Assembly: GCF_022819365.1 (NCBI RefSeq)
Contig: NZ_CP089289.1
Span: 124,001-188,000 of the forward strand
Direction: 5' to 3'
DNA length: 64,000 nucleotides
Source of the DNA: Candidatus Nanosynbacter sp. HMT-352
Lineage (GTDB): Bacteria > Patescibacteriota > Saccharimonadia > Saccharimonadales > Saccharimonadaceae
How positions within the stretch are numbered: the first letter of the stretch is position 1; each line of letters begins with the position of its first letter. Below, piece by piece: positions 33,910 to 42,010 of this stretch. The notes beneath the pieces are model-generated. The model was given only the letters and a program-made list of their open reading frames with translations, ran no database searches and was not told the origin of the DNA. A program made the position numbers and the translations under genes.

Positions 33910-34636
33910 TAATACGGGTATTCTAGTTGCGCAGGCTGATAAGATTGATAACCTTGATTCCAGACCGATCGCTATCAGGGCTACGAATGTAATCAAGAAG
34001 TATAAAGTTGGCAAGCAAATAATTAGAGCTATCGATGATGTTTCAGTAGACATTCACGAAGGTGAATTTGTGGCTCTTGTTGGTCCAAGCGGCAGTGGTA
34101 AAAGCACTTTACTGCATTTACTTGGTGGACTGGATAAGCCTACGTCTGGTGAGATTGTTGTAGGAGGGAAAAACGTTTCCAGTATGAATGACCGTCAACT
34201 GTCTAAGTTTCGCAACCAGACAATTGGATTTGTTTTCCAGTCGTTTTATCTGCAGCCTTTTTTGACGTTGCGCCGTAATATTGAAGTCGCTTCAATGCCT
34301 CAGCGCATGAGGCGGGCGGAGCGCAAGCTACGTATTGAATCATTAGCTCGACAAGTTGGTCTGTATGATCGACTAAATCACCACCCTCATGAACTTTCCG
34401 GTGGGCAGATTCAGCGCGCTGCTATTGCTAGAGCCTTACTCAATAGGCCGGCTATTATTCTGGCGGATGAACCAACTGGCAATCTGGATTCTGCCAACAG
34501 TCGCGATATTATTAGTTTATTCCAGCAAATTCGAGAGCAATATCATGCAACGATTATTATTGCTACGCACGATAATGAAATTGCCACCCAGGCTGATCGT
34601 GTCATTGCCCTAAAAGATGGGAGATTGTGTGATTAG
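33899..34636 (+). CDS. ABC transporter ATPase, MacB/LolD type
   Basis: 245 residues. Walker A GPSGSGKST (near residue 62), Q loop FQSFYLQPF, signature LSGGQIQRA, Walker B ILADEPTGNLD and H loop IATHD are all present. The LADEPTGNLDSANS form is typical of the MacB/LolD/FtsE group that works with FtsX-like permeases. The gene after it encodes such a permease and overlaps it by 20 nt. By family these act as mechanotransmitters or export/immunity pumps for peptides and lipoproteins, not as simple importers. Confidence 0.93.
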   Translation: MECNNTGILVAQADKIDNLDSRPIAIRATNVIKKYKVGKQIIRAIDDVSVDIHEGEFVALVGPSGSGKSTLLHLLGGLDKPTSGEIVVGGKNVSSMNDRQLSKFRNQTIGFVFQSFYLQPFLTLRRNIEVASMPQRMRRAERKLRIESLARQVGLYDRLNHHPHELSGGQIQRAAIARALLNRPAIILADEPTGNLDSANSRDIISLFQQIREQYHATIIIATHDNEIATQADRVIALKDGRLCD

Positions 34637-36584
34637 GCTAGCCGATATAGTACTGTTGACTTATACAAAATTACGTGCTCGTAAAATACGTACATTTATT
34701 ACGGTATTGTTGGCGAGTATGTTGTTCGGCGTCCTTATTTCAGCTTCCCTGATTGCTAATGGTCTCTTTCGTGGCATTGATTCGTTTCGTAAAGAGGGGT
34801 TGACTAGTCGTTACATCGTAAGTGTCACTAACGCACCATCAAATGTCGATGGGTTTTATAAGACTATTCGTGACCCTAATCTTATTGCCGAGGCGAAAAA
34901 ACGCTATGAACTACTCGTTTCACAAAAAGCTACCGAGTCAAAGCGACTTAATCTGGGATATTCCTATATCAATGATCGGCCGCCGTATTCACAGTCTGCT
35001 GACGGTACTGTGCAGCTATCTATTAATGACCAAAACGGTATTACTGCTCAATTACTAAAAGAGAAATATAGCGCCATGCCGGCTTTTGACGATGCAAAAC
35101 TCTCTCGTTTAGCTAAGGGATATGGTGCTATTAAATTTTTTACTGAAGAATTTTATAGTGTCAAAAAAGGCTCAGCGCTAGCACCTCTTATTGATGGTAA
35201 AGAGTTGTTCTTTGACACTTCAGATGAAGCGGAGGTGAATGCTAATTATGAAAATCCTCCTGTAAATAGCTCAAGTATTGTTATTGCACCACCTGAAATT
35301 ACAGATAATATTATGCTTCCTAACAATGCTGGCTGGAAGCCTGACGGGTCGAGTTTACCTATAATATTGCCGCAAAATGTTATTGAGCGTTTACTGAAGC
35401 TGGAAAAATTACCGGCAAGTGCGAGTGCTGAGGCTAAATTTGAGCGCCTTAAAAATATCCGTGACAATATAACTAACTTGAGTTTTAAAATGTGTTACCG
35501 AAATAGCGCCTCGCTGGAGCTGATACAGCGGACCTTGCAGCAAAATAAAGAGATCGCAGCAAATCAAAATAACAAGGACTATAAAAAGCCAAGCCTTTTG
35601 TATGGACTACCCAATCCTGCGACATGTGAAAATGCTTCTGTAATAAGCGATAAACGTACAACAGAGGAGAAGAAGCAGGCGGCAAACCAAGAGTTGTTTG
35701 ATGCAAGATTTGGTAAAGAAACAACTGCTGTAAGCAAGTTTATTACTTTTAAAGTGGTTGGCATGTCTCCTGGCGATAGTGAAGTGCTAAATCCAGAACA
35801 GAAACAGCAGCGCGAGAAGGCTCGCACTACTAACGATATGATTTCTGAAGTATTACGCACGGAAGGTGTTGGGCAGGTTATACCGCGCTCACTATACGAT
35901 AAGCTACCCAATAAAGCCGATTATGCTGATTTATTTACGTATGAGCCACTTTATATTATGGGCAATGAGGATAATAAACATCGTTTTGTTGAGTTTGCAA
36001 ATGCCAGTGATGCGCAAAAGTTTATAGATGAGCAGGGCTGTACTGTCCAGTATGATAATTCTTGTAAGCCGATTGGTCGTTTATATCAATCTAATTTGGC
36101 ATTTAGTAATAGCGTTGCTTTGGATGATATGCAGAATATATTTAAGCAGTGGTCGATCTATGCTATGCTGGTAGTTATAGTATTGGCTGCGCTTATTATG
36201 TGGATTACTATCAGTCGTACAATTGTGGATGATAGACATGAGACGGCGGTATTTCGTGCTATTGGCTTTAATCGTATTGATATCGTGTCGATATATATAC
36301 TATATACGATAATTATATCTATATTAGTAGCTATGCTCGCTCTTGCTATCGGCTTTATCGGTGCGTATCTCCTGGATAAGCAATTTGCACCACAGCTTAC
36401 AGCACAGGCGCAATATAGCTTCGGTTCTATTAATTCAAATAGAGTGATACGACTTATAGCCGTGGATATGCGACAGATAATCTTTATTGTAAGTACGTGT
36501 ATTCTCACTGGATTGTTTAGTGCTATATTGCCATTAATACGCAACGTGCGTCGCAGTCCAATTCGAGACATACGAGAGTTTTAG
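34617..36584 (+). CDS. FtsX/MacB-family permease with a large extracellular domain
   Basis: 655 residues. One membrane helix near 25-47 (TFITVLLASMLFGVLISASLI) is followed by an outer domain of about 470 residues, then three helices (AMLVVIVLAALIMWI; YTIIISILVAMLALAIGFIGAYL; IIFIVSTCILTGLFSAILPLI) in the FtsX core with VFRAIGFNR and the final RRSPIRDIREF. The outer domain is larger than the usual MacB periplasmic domain (about 250) and carries few cysteines. ATG 34617 overlaps the ATPase gene; a GTG at 34629 (VIRLADIVLL) is an equally good start. The secreted small protein next door could be its client. Confidence 0.88.
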   Translation: MGDCVIRLADIVLLTYTKLRARKIRTFITVLLASMLFGVLISASLIANGLFRGIDSFRKEGLTSRYIVSVTNAPSNVDGFYKTIRDPNLIAEAKKRYELLVSQKATESKRLNLGYSYINDRPPYSQSADGTVQLSINDQNGITAQLLKEKYSAMPAFDDAKLSRLAKGYGAIKFFTEEFYSVKKGSALAPLIDGKELFFDTSDEAEVNANYENPPVNSSSIVIAPPEITDNIMLPNNAGWKPDGSSLPIILPQNVIERLLKLEKLPASASAEAKFERLKNIRDNITNLSFKMCYRNSASLELIQRTLQQNKEIAANQNNKDYKKPSLLYGLPNPATCENASVISDKRTTEEKKQAANQELFDARFGKETTAVSKFITFKVVGMSPGDSEVLNPEQKQQREKARTTNDMISEVLRTEGVGQVIPRSLYDKLPNKADYADLFTYEPLYIMGNEDNKHRFVEFANASDAQKFIDEQGCTVQYDNSCKPIGRLYQSNLAFSNSVALDDMQNIFKQWSIYAMLVVIVLAALIMWITISRTIVDDRHETAVFRAIGFNRIDIVSIYILYTIIISILVAMLALAIGFIGAYLLDKQFAPQLTAQAQYSFGSINSNRVIRLIAVDMRQIIFIVSTCILTGLFSAILPLIRNVRRSPIRDIREF

Positions 36585-36703
36585 TAGCTCTTTTTATAAT
36601 TTTACCTCAAATACTGGACCTGGTTTATTTTACGTGGTAAGCTATTATTGGCTACGAGACAAATCTCGTTTCGTGGTTACAGGCAGCTACAGAAAGGGTA
36701 ATC
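36585..36703 (+). promoter_or_regulatory. Upstream region of the secreted protein gene
   Basis: No coding frame is visible in this 119-nt gap. ACGAGA (36654-36659) and TCTCGT (36664-36669) form a hairpin in the presumed leader, and AAAGGG lies 7 nt before the ATG. The promoter is probably around TATTAT (36643-36648). Confidence 0.35.
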
Positions 36704-37069
36704 ATGCCTATCATCAAGAAGCTGTTCTCAGCTCTCGCAGTGGCTATCCTTGCTACTGTTGGCGCGTTTGTGGCAGCCACTCCAGCTCACGCTGCGAGCG
36801 GCTACGTGACGTGCGCCACTAGCAATGTTGTTGGCGTCTGGGTAGATGTCGATGGCGGAACGGATGGCTGGGCATATCGCAGTGGGAGTGGTAACACTAA
36901 CTACTACTCCTACAACACCCAGGGAAAGCGCTGGCGCGTGAATGTTGGTTGTGGTGGAACGCCACAGAACTGGTCTCAGTCGATTAGCTCTAACTGGAGC
37001 AATTTGCAGAACAGGGCAACTATTACGTGCGCCGATGCGGGATACATCAGGACCTGTAGGATCGGGTAG
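36704..37069 (+). CDS. Small secreted cysteine-containing protein, actinobacterial style
   Basis: 121 residues. The signal peptide has a basic start (MPIIKK), an Ala/Val-rich core and a cleavage site ATPAHA|AS. The mature part of about 90 residues has four cysteines (YVTCATS, NVGCGGTP, ITCADAG, RTCRIG), probably two disulfides, and many Trp/Tyr/Gly (VVGVWVDVDGGTDGWAY). The signal-peptide coding stretch is clearly richer in GC than its neighbours, and VGVWVD...GGxxGW...VGCGGTPQ resembles small secreted proteins I know from Actinobacteria, a recollection that needs a search. Transfer from a host lineage is plausible. It may act on or mimic the host surface, or be a toxin linked with the ABC genes upstream. 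Confidence 0.8.
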   Translation: MPIIKKLFSALAVAILATVGAFVAATPAHAASGYVTCATSNVVGVWVDVDGGTDGWAYRSGSGNTNYYSYNTQGKRWRVNVGCGGTPQNWSQSISSNWSNLQNRATITCADAGYIRTCRIG

Positions 37070-37084
37070 CTCGCGAGAAGACCT

Positions 37085-37112
37085 GAGCCAAGTCTATAAA
37101 CTGGCTCTTTTT
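37085..37112 (+). terminator. Terminator of the secreted protein gene
   Basis: GAGCCA (37085-37090) pairs with TGGCTC (37102-37107), followed by five T. Confidence 0.85.
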
Positions 37113-37285
37113 CCTGTCGAGACACTATGTTGTTGAGCTGCATTTTGCAATGGTGCATGTTAGAGGTCAGCTGTTTTTTTGTTTCTTCTGAATCTGCTAT
37201 AGTTGATTTTATTAAACGTATTCTCGATATCGAACAAGTATTATAAGGTTCTCCGGCATCATTTTTCATCACTGTTATTTCGTGG

Positions 37286-37291
37286 TATAAT
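37286..37291 (+). promoter_or_regulatory. -10 box of the pyk operon
   Basis: TATAAT, 7 nt before the pyk ATG at 37299. Confidence 0.6.
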
Positions 37292-37298
37292 TTTAAAA

Positions 37299-38720
37299 AT
37301 GAGTGATAATATATTTAAACGAACAAAAATATTAGCAACAATTGGGCCAGCAACGTTCAGCCAAGAAAAGGTTTACCAATTGTTGGAGGCCGGCGTTAAC
37401 GGCATCCGTATGAACTTTAGCCACGGCGCTAACGAGGAGCGAATTGAGCAGATCGATTGGGTGCGCACAGCTAGTAAACAGTTGGGCAAGCCTGTCGCAA
37501 TCCTACAAGATTTGCAAGGTCCGAAGATTCGCTTGGGCGTTTTGAAAGATAACATGCTGAATGTTAAGGTTGGCGATATGTTGGTCTTGGATTCAGAAAT
37601 TACTGAGCATGACGGCAGCTTCAATTTGCCAGTGCAGTACAATTTGGCGGAGAAGATGAAAGTCGGCGAGCCACTTTACATGTTTGACGGCAAAATCAGG
37701 ACGGTTGTACGAGAAATTGTTAGCCCAACTGCAATTCGTGTAGAAGTTCAGAACGACGGTTTTTTGATGAGCCGCAAGGGTTTGAATTTGCCAGACACAG
37801 ATTTTGGCGGTGACATTCTTACTCAGAAAGATATTAACGATTTGGAATGGGGCGCAAGCCAAGATTTTGATTATGTTGCATTGAGTTTTATTCAAAAAGC
37901 TGATGACATTATTGATTTGCGTCGTCGATTGACAGACCTGGGCTCGACAGCCAATATTATTGCCAAGATTGAGACTAAGTCTGCCGTTGATCCAGAGAAT
38001 TTGGAGGAGATCGTTAAGGCTAGTGACGGTATTATGGTTGCTCGCGGTGACTTGGCAGTGGAAGCTGGTGCGGAAATTGTCCCAGTTGTACAACGTCGAA
38101 TTATTGCCTTGTGTCGTAAATATTGCAAGCTAGTAATCGTTGCAACACAAATGATGGGCAGCATGGTTGATAATCCAGAACCAAGTCGTGCTGAAGTAAG
38201 CGACGTTGCAAATGCTGTAATTCAAGGTGCTGACGTAGTTATGTTGTCTGACGAAACTGCCAATGGTAAATATCCTGTTGAAACCGTTCGTGCAATGCGC
38301 AAGACTATTATCTACACTCAAGAACACAGTGAAGTAATGTTGGTAGAAAAGGCTGAAATGCGTGAAAAAACTGACGCGATTTTAAGCTACACGGCGGCTC
38401 AATTGGCAAGGAGAATTAAGGCTCGAGCTATTATTGCGGAAACACACACTGGTGCTACTGCAATTAACGTTGCCGCATATCGTCCAAACCTGCCAATTGT
38501 TTGTGTAACCGAAGAAGTGAAGACTGCGCAAAAATTGGCACTAAGGTACGCTTCTCGTCCATATGTTCGACCAAACGACCCAAATGCAGCAACTAAGTTA
38601 GCTGATGAGTTGAAACAAGAAGGCTATTTCGGTGCAGACCCAGTTACGGTTGTGCTTGTTAGCGGTCACAATCCAGAGCCAGGTAAAACTGACAATATCC
38701 AAGTCAAGACATTGTCATAA
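37299..38720 (+). CDS. pyk: Pyruvate kinase
   Basis: Makes ATP and pyruvate from PEP. 473 residues beginning MSDNIFKRTKILATIGPAT. The substrate and metal sites are visible: GIRMNFSHG, LQDLQGPKIRLG, the catalytic Lys in IIAKIETKSA, MVARGDLAVE and VATQMMGSM. The C-terminal domain is present (ARAIIAETHTGATAINVAAYRP). The start at 37299 follows TATAAT by 7 nt; the frame open to 37203 upstream is not supported. First gene of the pyk-pgk-tpiA run. Confidence 0.97.
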   Translation: MSDNIFKRTKILATIGPATFSQEKVYQLLEAGVNGIRMNFSHGANEERIEQIDWVRTASKQLGKPVAILQDLQGPKIRLGVLKDNMLNVKVGDMLVLDSEITEHDGSFNLPVQYNLAEKMKVGEPLYMFDGKIRTVVREIVSPTAIRVEVQNDGFLMSRKGLNLPDTDFGGDILTQKDINDLEWGASQDFDYVALSFIQKADDIIDLRRRLTDLGSTANIIAKIETKSAVDPENLEEIVKASDGIMVARGDLAVEAGAEIVPVVQRRIIALCRKYCKLVIVATQMMGSMVDNPEPSRAEVSDVANAVIQGADVVMLSDETANGKYPVETVRAMRKTIIYTQEHSEVMLVEKAEMREKTDAILSYTAAQLARRIKARAIIAETHTGATAINVAAYRPNLPIVCVTEEVKTAQKLALRYASRPYVRPNDPNAATKLADELKQEGYFGADPVTVVLVSGHNPEPGKTDNIQVKTLS

Positions 38721-38731
38721 GGAGAATTTGG

Positions 38732-39970
38732 GTGGGCAGAAAATTTCCGAAGCAAACAATTCGCGATGTTGATCTACGTGGAAAAACTATTCTTCTGCGA
38801 GCAGATTATAATGTGCCACTAACAAAGCGTGGTCAGATTTCTGATGATCTAAGAATTCGCGCTTCGCTGCCCACGCTCCGATATTTGCTGGAGCAGAATT
38901 GCAAGATTGTTATCATGTCTCATCTGGGGCGACCAAAAGGCAAGGATCTTAAGTTTAGCCTGAAAGTTGTCGCAGATCACCTATCCAAGTTGCTGAGCCG
39001 TCCGGTGGAATTGCTGGATGATTGTGTGGGCGAAGCTGTTCATCAAGCCGTTCGCCGCGCGCCACGAGGCAGTATTCTTATGTTGGAGAATTTACGCTTT
39101 TATGACGAGGAGGAGGCTGATGATTTAACATTTGCCAAGTCAATTCAGCGCGCTGTCCGAGCTGATTATTTTGTGCAGGACGGATTTGCGGTCGCACACA
39201 GGGCGCACGCCAGCACTCATGCGATTACGTTGTGTGTTCCAGGACTAGCGGGATTACTATTAGAAAAAGAATATGTAACTATCACCGAGGCGATGAATAA
39301 GCCAAAACGTCCGTTGGTTGCGGTTATTGGTGGTGCGAAAGTTAGTGATAAAATATTACTGATTAAGCGTCTGATTGAAAAGGCGGATCGGATTTTAATT
39401 GGCGGCGCTATGTCGAACACGTTTTTGCATTGCCGTGGATTTAATGTCGGCAAGAGTGTGTTTGAACCAGGAATGGAAAAGGTTGTCGCGGAAATTTATG
39501 ATTTGGCGGCAGCTAAGGCCGGCGTAGAGAATATTGACGATTTTTTGGTATTGCCGATTGACGTGGCGGTTGCGCCAGAGATTTCTAAGGATTTTTCTCG
39601 TCAAGAAGTTAATATTGATAAAATAAAGAACTCAGATATGGCGCTGGATATTGGAAGTCAGACAATTGAGAAATTCACGAAAATACTGGCTGACGCGAAG
39701 ATGGTTATTTGGAATGGTCCGCTGGGCTATGCTGAAATTGATAATTTTGCAATCGGTTCAGCGCGAGTAGCGTTATCTATTGCCCAGAATAAAGGAGTAG
39801 TTTCAATAGTTGGCGGCGGAGATACGGCTGATTTTATATTGAAATGGGACGGGCATGACGGCGCCAATTTTACCCATGTTTCCACTGGTGGCGGAGCTAG
39901 CATGGCTTTAATGGCTGGTAAAAAATTGCCAGGAATTGAAAGTTTACTAGACGCATACGGTTTGAGGTGA
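38732..39970 (+). CDS. pgk: Phosphoglycerate kinase
   Basis: Transfers phosphate from 1,3-bisphosphoglycerate to ADP. 412 residues with RADYNVPL, MSHLGRPKG, the hinge motif WNGPLGYAE and the nucleotide site VGGGDTADF, followed by FTHVSTGGGASM. The GTG start at 38732 has GGAG at 38721-38724, 11 nt after the pyk stop. No glyceraldehyde-3-phosphate dehydrogenase is in the window, so its substrate source must be encoded elsewhere. Confidence 0.97.
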   Translation: MGRKFPKQTIRDVDLRGKTILLRADYNVPLTKRGQISDDLRIRASLPTLRYLLEQNCKIVIMSHLGRPKGKDLKFSLKVVADHLSKLLSRPVELLDDCVGEAVHQAVRRAPRGSILMLENLRFYDEEEADDLTFAKSIQRAVRADYFVQDGFAVAHRAHASTHAITLCVPGLAGLLLEKEYVTITEAMNKPKRPLVAVIGGAKVSDKILLIKRLIEKADRILIGGAMSNTFLHCRGFNVGKSVFEPGMEKVVAEIYDLAAAKAGVENIDDFLVLPIDVAVAPEISKDFSRQEVNIDKIKNSDMALDIGSQTIEKFTKILADAKMVIWNGPLGYAEIDNFAIGSARVALSIAQNKGVVSIVGGGDTADFILKWDGHDGANFTHVSTGGGASMALMAGKKLPGIESLLDAYGLR

Positions 39971-39994
39971 TAAACTAAGCATAAGGATTATCTC

Positions 39995-40753
39995 ATGAGA
40001 AAAAAGTTAATCATTGGTAACTGGAAAATGAACTTCAATATGCAAGAGGCTAGCTTATATTTGCATAAGCTGATGAACACGCTGCCGTCGCATAGAGATG
40101 TTGAAGTGGTGTTGGCGCCTACTATTTTGACGCTGCAGAGTTTGAGTTTACAAATTAATCGTCGAATCGCTAAGCTGGCGGCCCAGAATTGCTATTGGCG
40201 AGATTCGGGGGCGTACACGGGAGAAATTCCAGCGGCGCATCTTCGTGGAATTGCTGATTATGTGATAATTGGACATTCGGAGCGTCGCTATATTTTTATT
40301 GAAAGCGAAAAAGACATTCGGCTGAAAGTTCAGGCGGCAATTCGAAATCGTATTCATCCGATTCTGTGTGTTGGTGAAACGATTCAAGAGAAGACTCTTG
40401 GTGAAACGAAGGACGTTCTGGCTGATCAATTGACTAGTGGTCTGGCTAATGTGACGGCGGACGAGCTGGATGAAGTAGTTGTCGCGTATGAGCCAGTTTG
40501 GGCGATCGGTACTGGCGACAGCGCTAAAGCGTCTGATGTAAAAAAAGCTATACAGATGATTCGACGACATATTTCTCATTTATATGGTAAAAAAGCGGCG
40601 GAATCAGTTCGAGTTGTTTATGGTGGAAGTATTACGTCAATAAACGCCGCGGATTATTTAGCAATTGATGAACTTGATGGTTTATTGGTTGGGGCAGCCA
40701 GTTTGGATGCATATCAATTTAAGGAGATAATCTCGAAAGCACATAAAGGTTAA
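39995..40753 (+). CDS. tpiA: Triosephosphate isomerase
   Basis: Interconverts dihydroxyacetone phosphate and glyceraldehyde 3-phosphate. 252 residues. Asn/Lys in IGNWKMN, the electrophilic His in GHSERR, the catalytic Glu in YEPVWAIGTG and the phosphate loop VVYGGSI and LLVGAAS are all in place. GGAT 8 nt upstream serves as a weak ribosome site. The gene stands 24 nt after pgk in the same unit. Confidence 0.97.
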   Translation: MRKKLIIGNWKMNFNMQEASLYLHKLMNTLPSHRDVEVVLAPTILTLQSLSLQINRRIAKLAAQNCYWRDSGAYTGEIPAAHLRGIADYVIIGHSERRYIFIESEKDIRLKVQAAIRNRIHPILCVGETIQEKTLGETKDVLADQLTSGLANVTADELDEVVVAYEPVWAIGTGDSAKASDVKKAIQMIRRHISHLYGKKAAESVRVVYGGSITSINAADYLAIDELDGLLVGAASLDAYQFKEIISKAHKG

Positions 40754-40767
40754 AAAATAGGGGGCAT

Positions 40768-42006
40768 ATGACAGATATTGATTTTGATGAGTTGGATAGA
40801 GCGGTAAGCTCTCTTATGGATAAGCAGCGAGAAAAGGAAACTCCAGTGGTGGCTAATGAAAATAATAGCGATGTTTCTGTGTCTGCGCCCGTAGAGGAAA
40901 AACCTGCATCAGAGAACTCTATTGGTACTAGCTTTGCACCTCCAGTAACTCCATTTACGCCTCCGTCTGTTGCTTCTACTCCTTTATCATCGACCTCTCA
41001 GCCTGAAGCAAAAAAAGACTCTTCTAGCGATGATGCGACTCCTAAAGAAGTTGATAGTCCTACAAACGAGAAAGTTACTAACGACTCAATAGCCAACAGG
41101 GCTCCTGGTGTGGCCGCTAGCGAAGTCAAAGCTGCGCCAGTAATCGCGAGACGCTCGACTGGTCGTTTCATGGATGTTGTTAGACCTTCATCTGTCAGTT
41201 CTATCCAAAAACCTGCTGCTCTCGCTCCATCCCGAACTGGCACGACGATTCAGCCCTCACCTGATTTGGTGGACGTGATTAGCATAAATAATAGTCATTC
41301 TGCGGTAGGGAAAGAAATGTCTGATATAGTTACTCAACCAGATAATCTTAGCGACACTCCTGATCTTAAAGACGTACATAATGAATCTACTTTTGCGGAG
41401 ATTGAAGATACGCCCGCTGAGGAGTTGTCGTTGACTGATAAGATAGCGCAATCGTTAGCTGTAAGCAATAGCGAAGCTCCTGCTGTACCGATGACTACGC
41501 CGCTGGAGTCTCCGTTTATTGCTAATGTTGAGGTAGAGAAGCGACCGCTTGGTTCTGTTAACCAAACTATGACTAGTTCTGAGATGACTAGCGATGAAGA
41601 TGCGTCTATGTCTGCTGATTCTGAGGATGTAAAATTGGAACATCAATATAATACCAATTTATCTAATTACAGCATGAGTGAAAATTCTTTGGGTGATGCA
41701 CCCGACTCGCCAATGGATTTGAGTCCAGAAATTATAGCAATTGAGGAGGCTGGCGTTCCTGAAGATTCAGACGATAAAATGTCCACCGACATTGATAGCT
41801 CTTTGATTGAATCTTCCGAATTGTCCGAAAAAGAAACTATGGATTCTGAGCCGGCACCGATGTTTGCAGCCGTATCTACAGAGGTAAAACCTTCAGCCGA
41901 CAAAGAAAAGAAAAAATCTGGATTATTAATAGCGTTGCTTATTGTTCTATTTTTGGCAATTGGTATGGCTGGTGGCGCTGTTTCGTACTTTTTGCTGATA
42001 AAATAG
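40768..42006 (+). CDS. Acidic low-complexity protein with C-terminal membrane anchor
   Basis: 412 residues, unknown. The first 370 are rich in Ser, Thr, Glu, Asp, Pro and Ala with no clear fold; a short basic patch (IARRSTGRFMDVVRPSS, about 125-141) stands out. The end is KEKKKSG followed by a membrane helix (LLIALLIVLFLAIGMAGGAVSYFLLI), so it should be anchored by its tail with the disordered part in the cytoplasm. The start helix MTDIDFDELDRAVSSLMDKQ may bind a partner. A GGGGG site 5 nt upstream implies good translation. It is co-transcribed with tpiA and the helicase gene. Confidence 0.75.
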   Translation: MTDIDFDELDRAVSSLMDKQREKETPVVANENNSDVSVSAPVEEKPASENSIGTSFAPPVTPFTPPSVASTPLSSTSQPEAKKDSSSDDATPKEVDSPTNEKVTNDSIANRAPGVAASEVKAAPVIARRSTGRFMDVVRPSSVSSIQKPAALAPSRTGTTIQPSPDLVDVISINNSHSAVGKEMSDIVTQPDNLSDTPDLKDVHNESTFAEIEDTPAEELSLTDKIAQSLAVSNSEAPAVPMTTPLESPFIANVEVEKRPLGSVNQTMTSSEMTSDEDASMSADSEDVKLEHQYNTNLSNYSMSENSLGDAPDSPMDLSPEIIAIEEAGVPEDSDDKMSTDIDSSLIESSELSEKETMDSEPAPMFAAVSTEVKPSADKEKKKSGLLIALLIVLFLAIGMAGGAVSYFLLIK

Positions 42007-42010
42007 ATAT

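Noticed and set aside
36704..37069. Lactococcin 972-type bacteriocin
   Set aside because: ABC/permease context and secretion fit, but the mature sequence lacks the Gly-rich tandem pattern I associate with that family; left as an unknown secreted protein.
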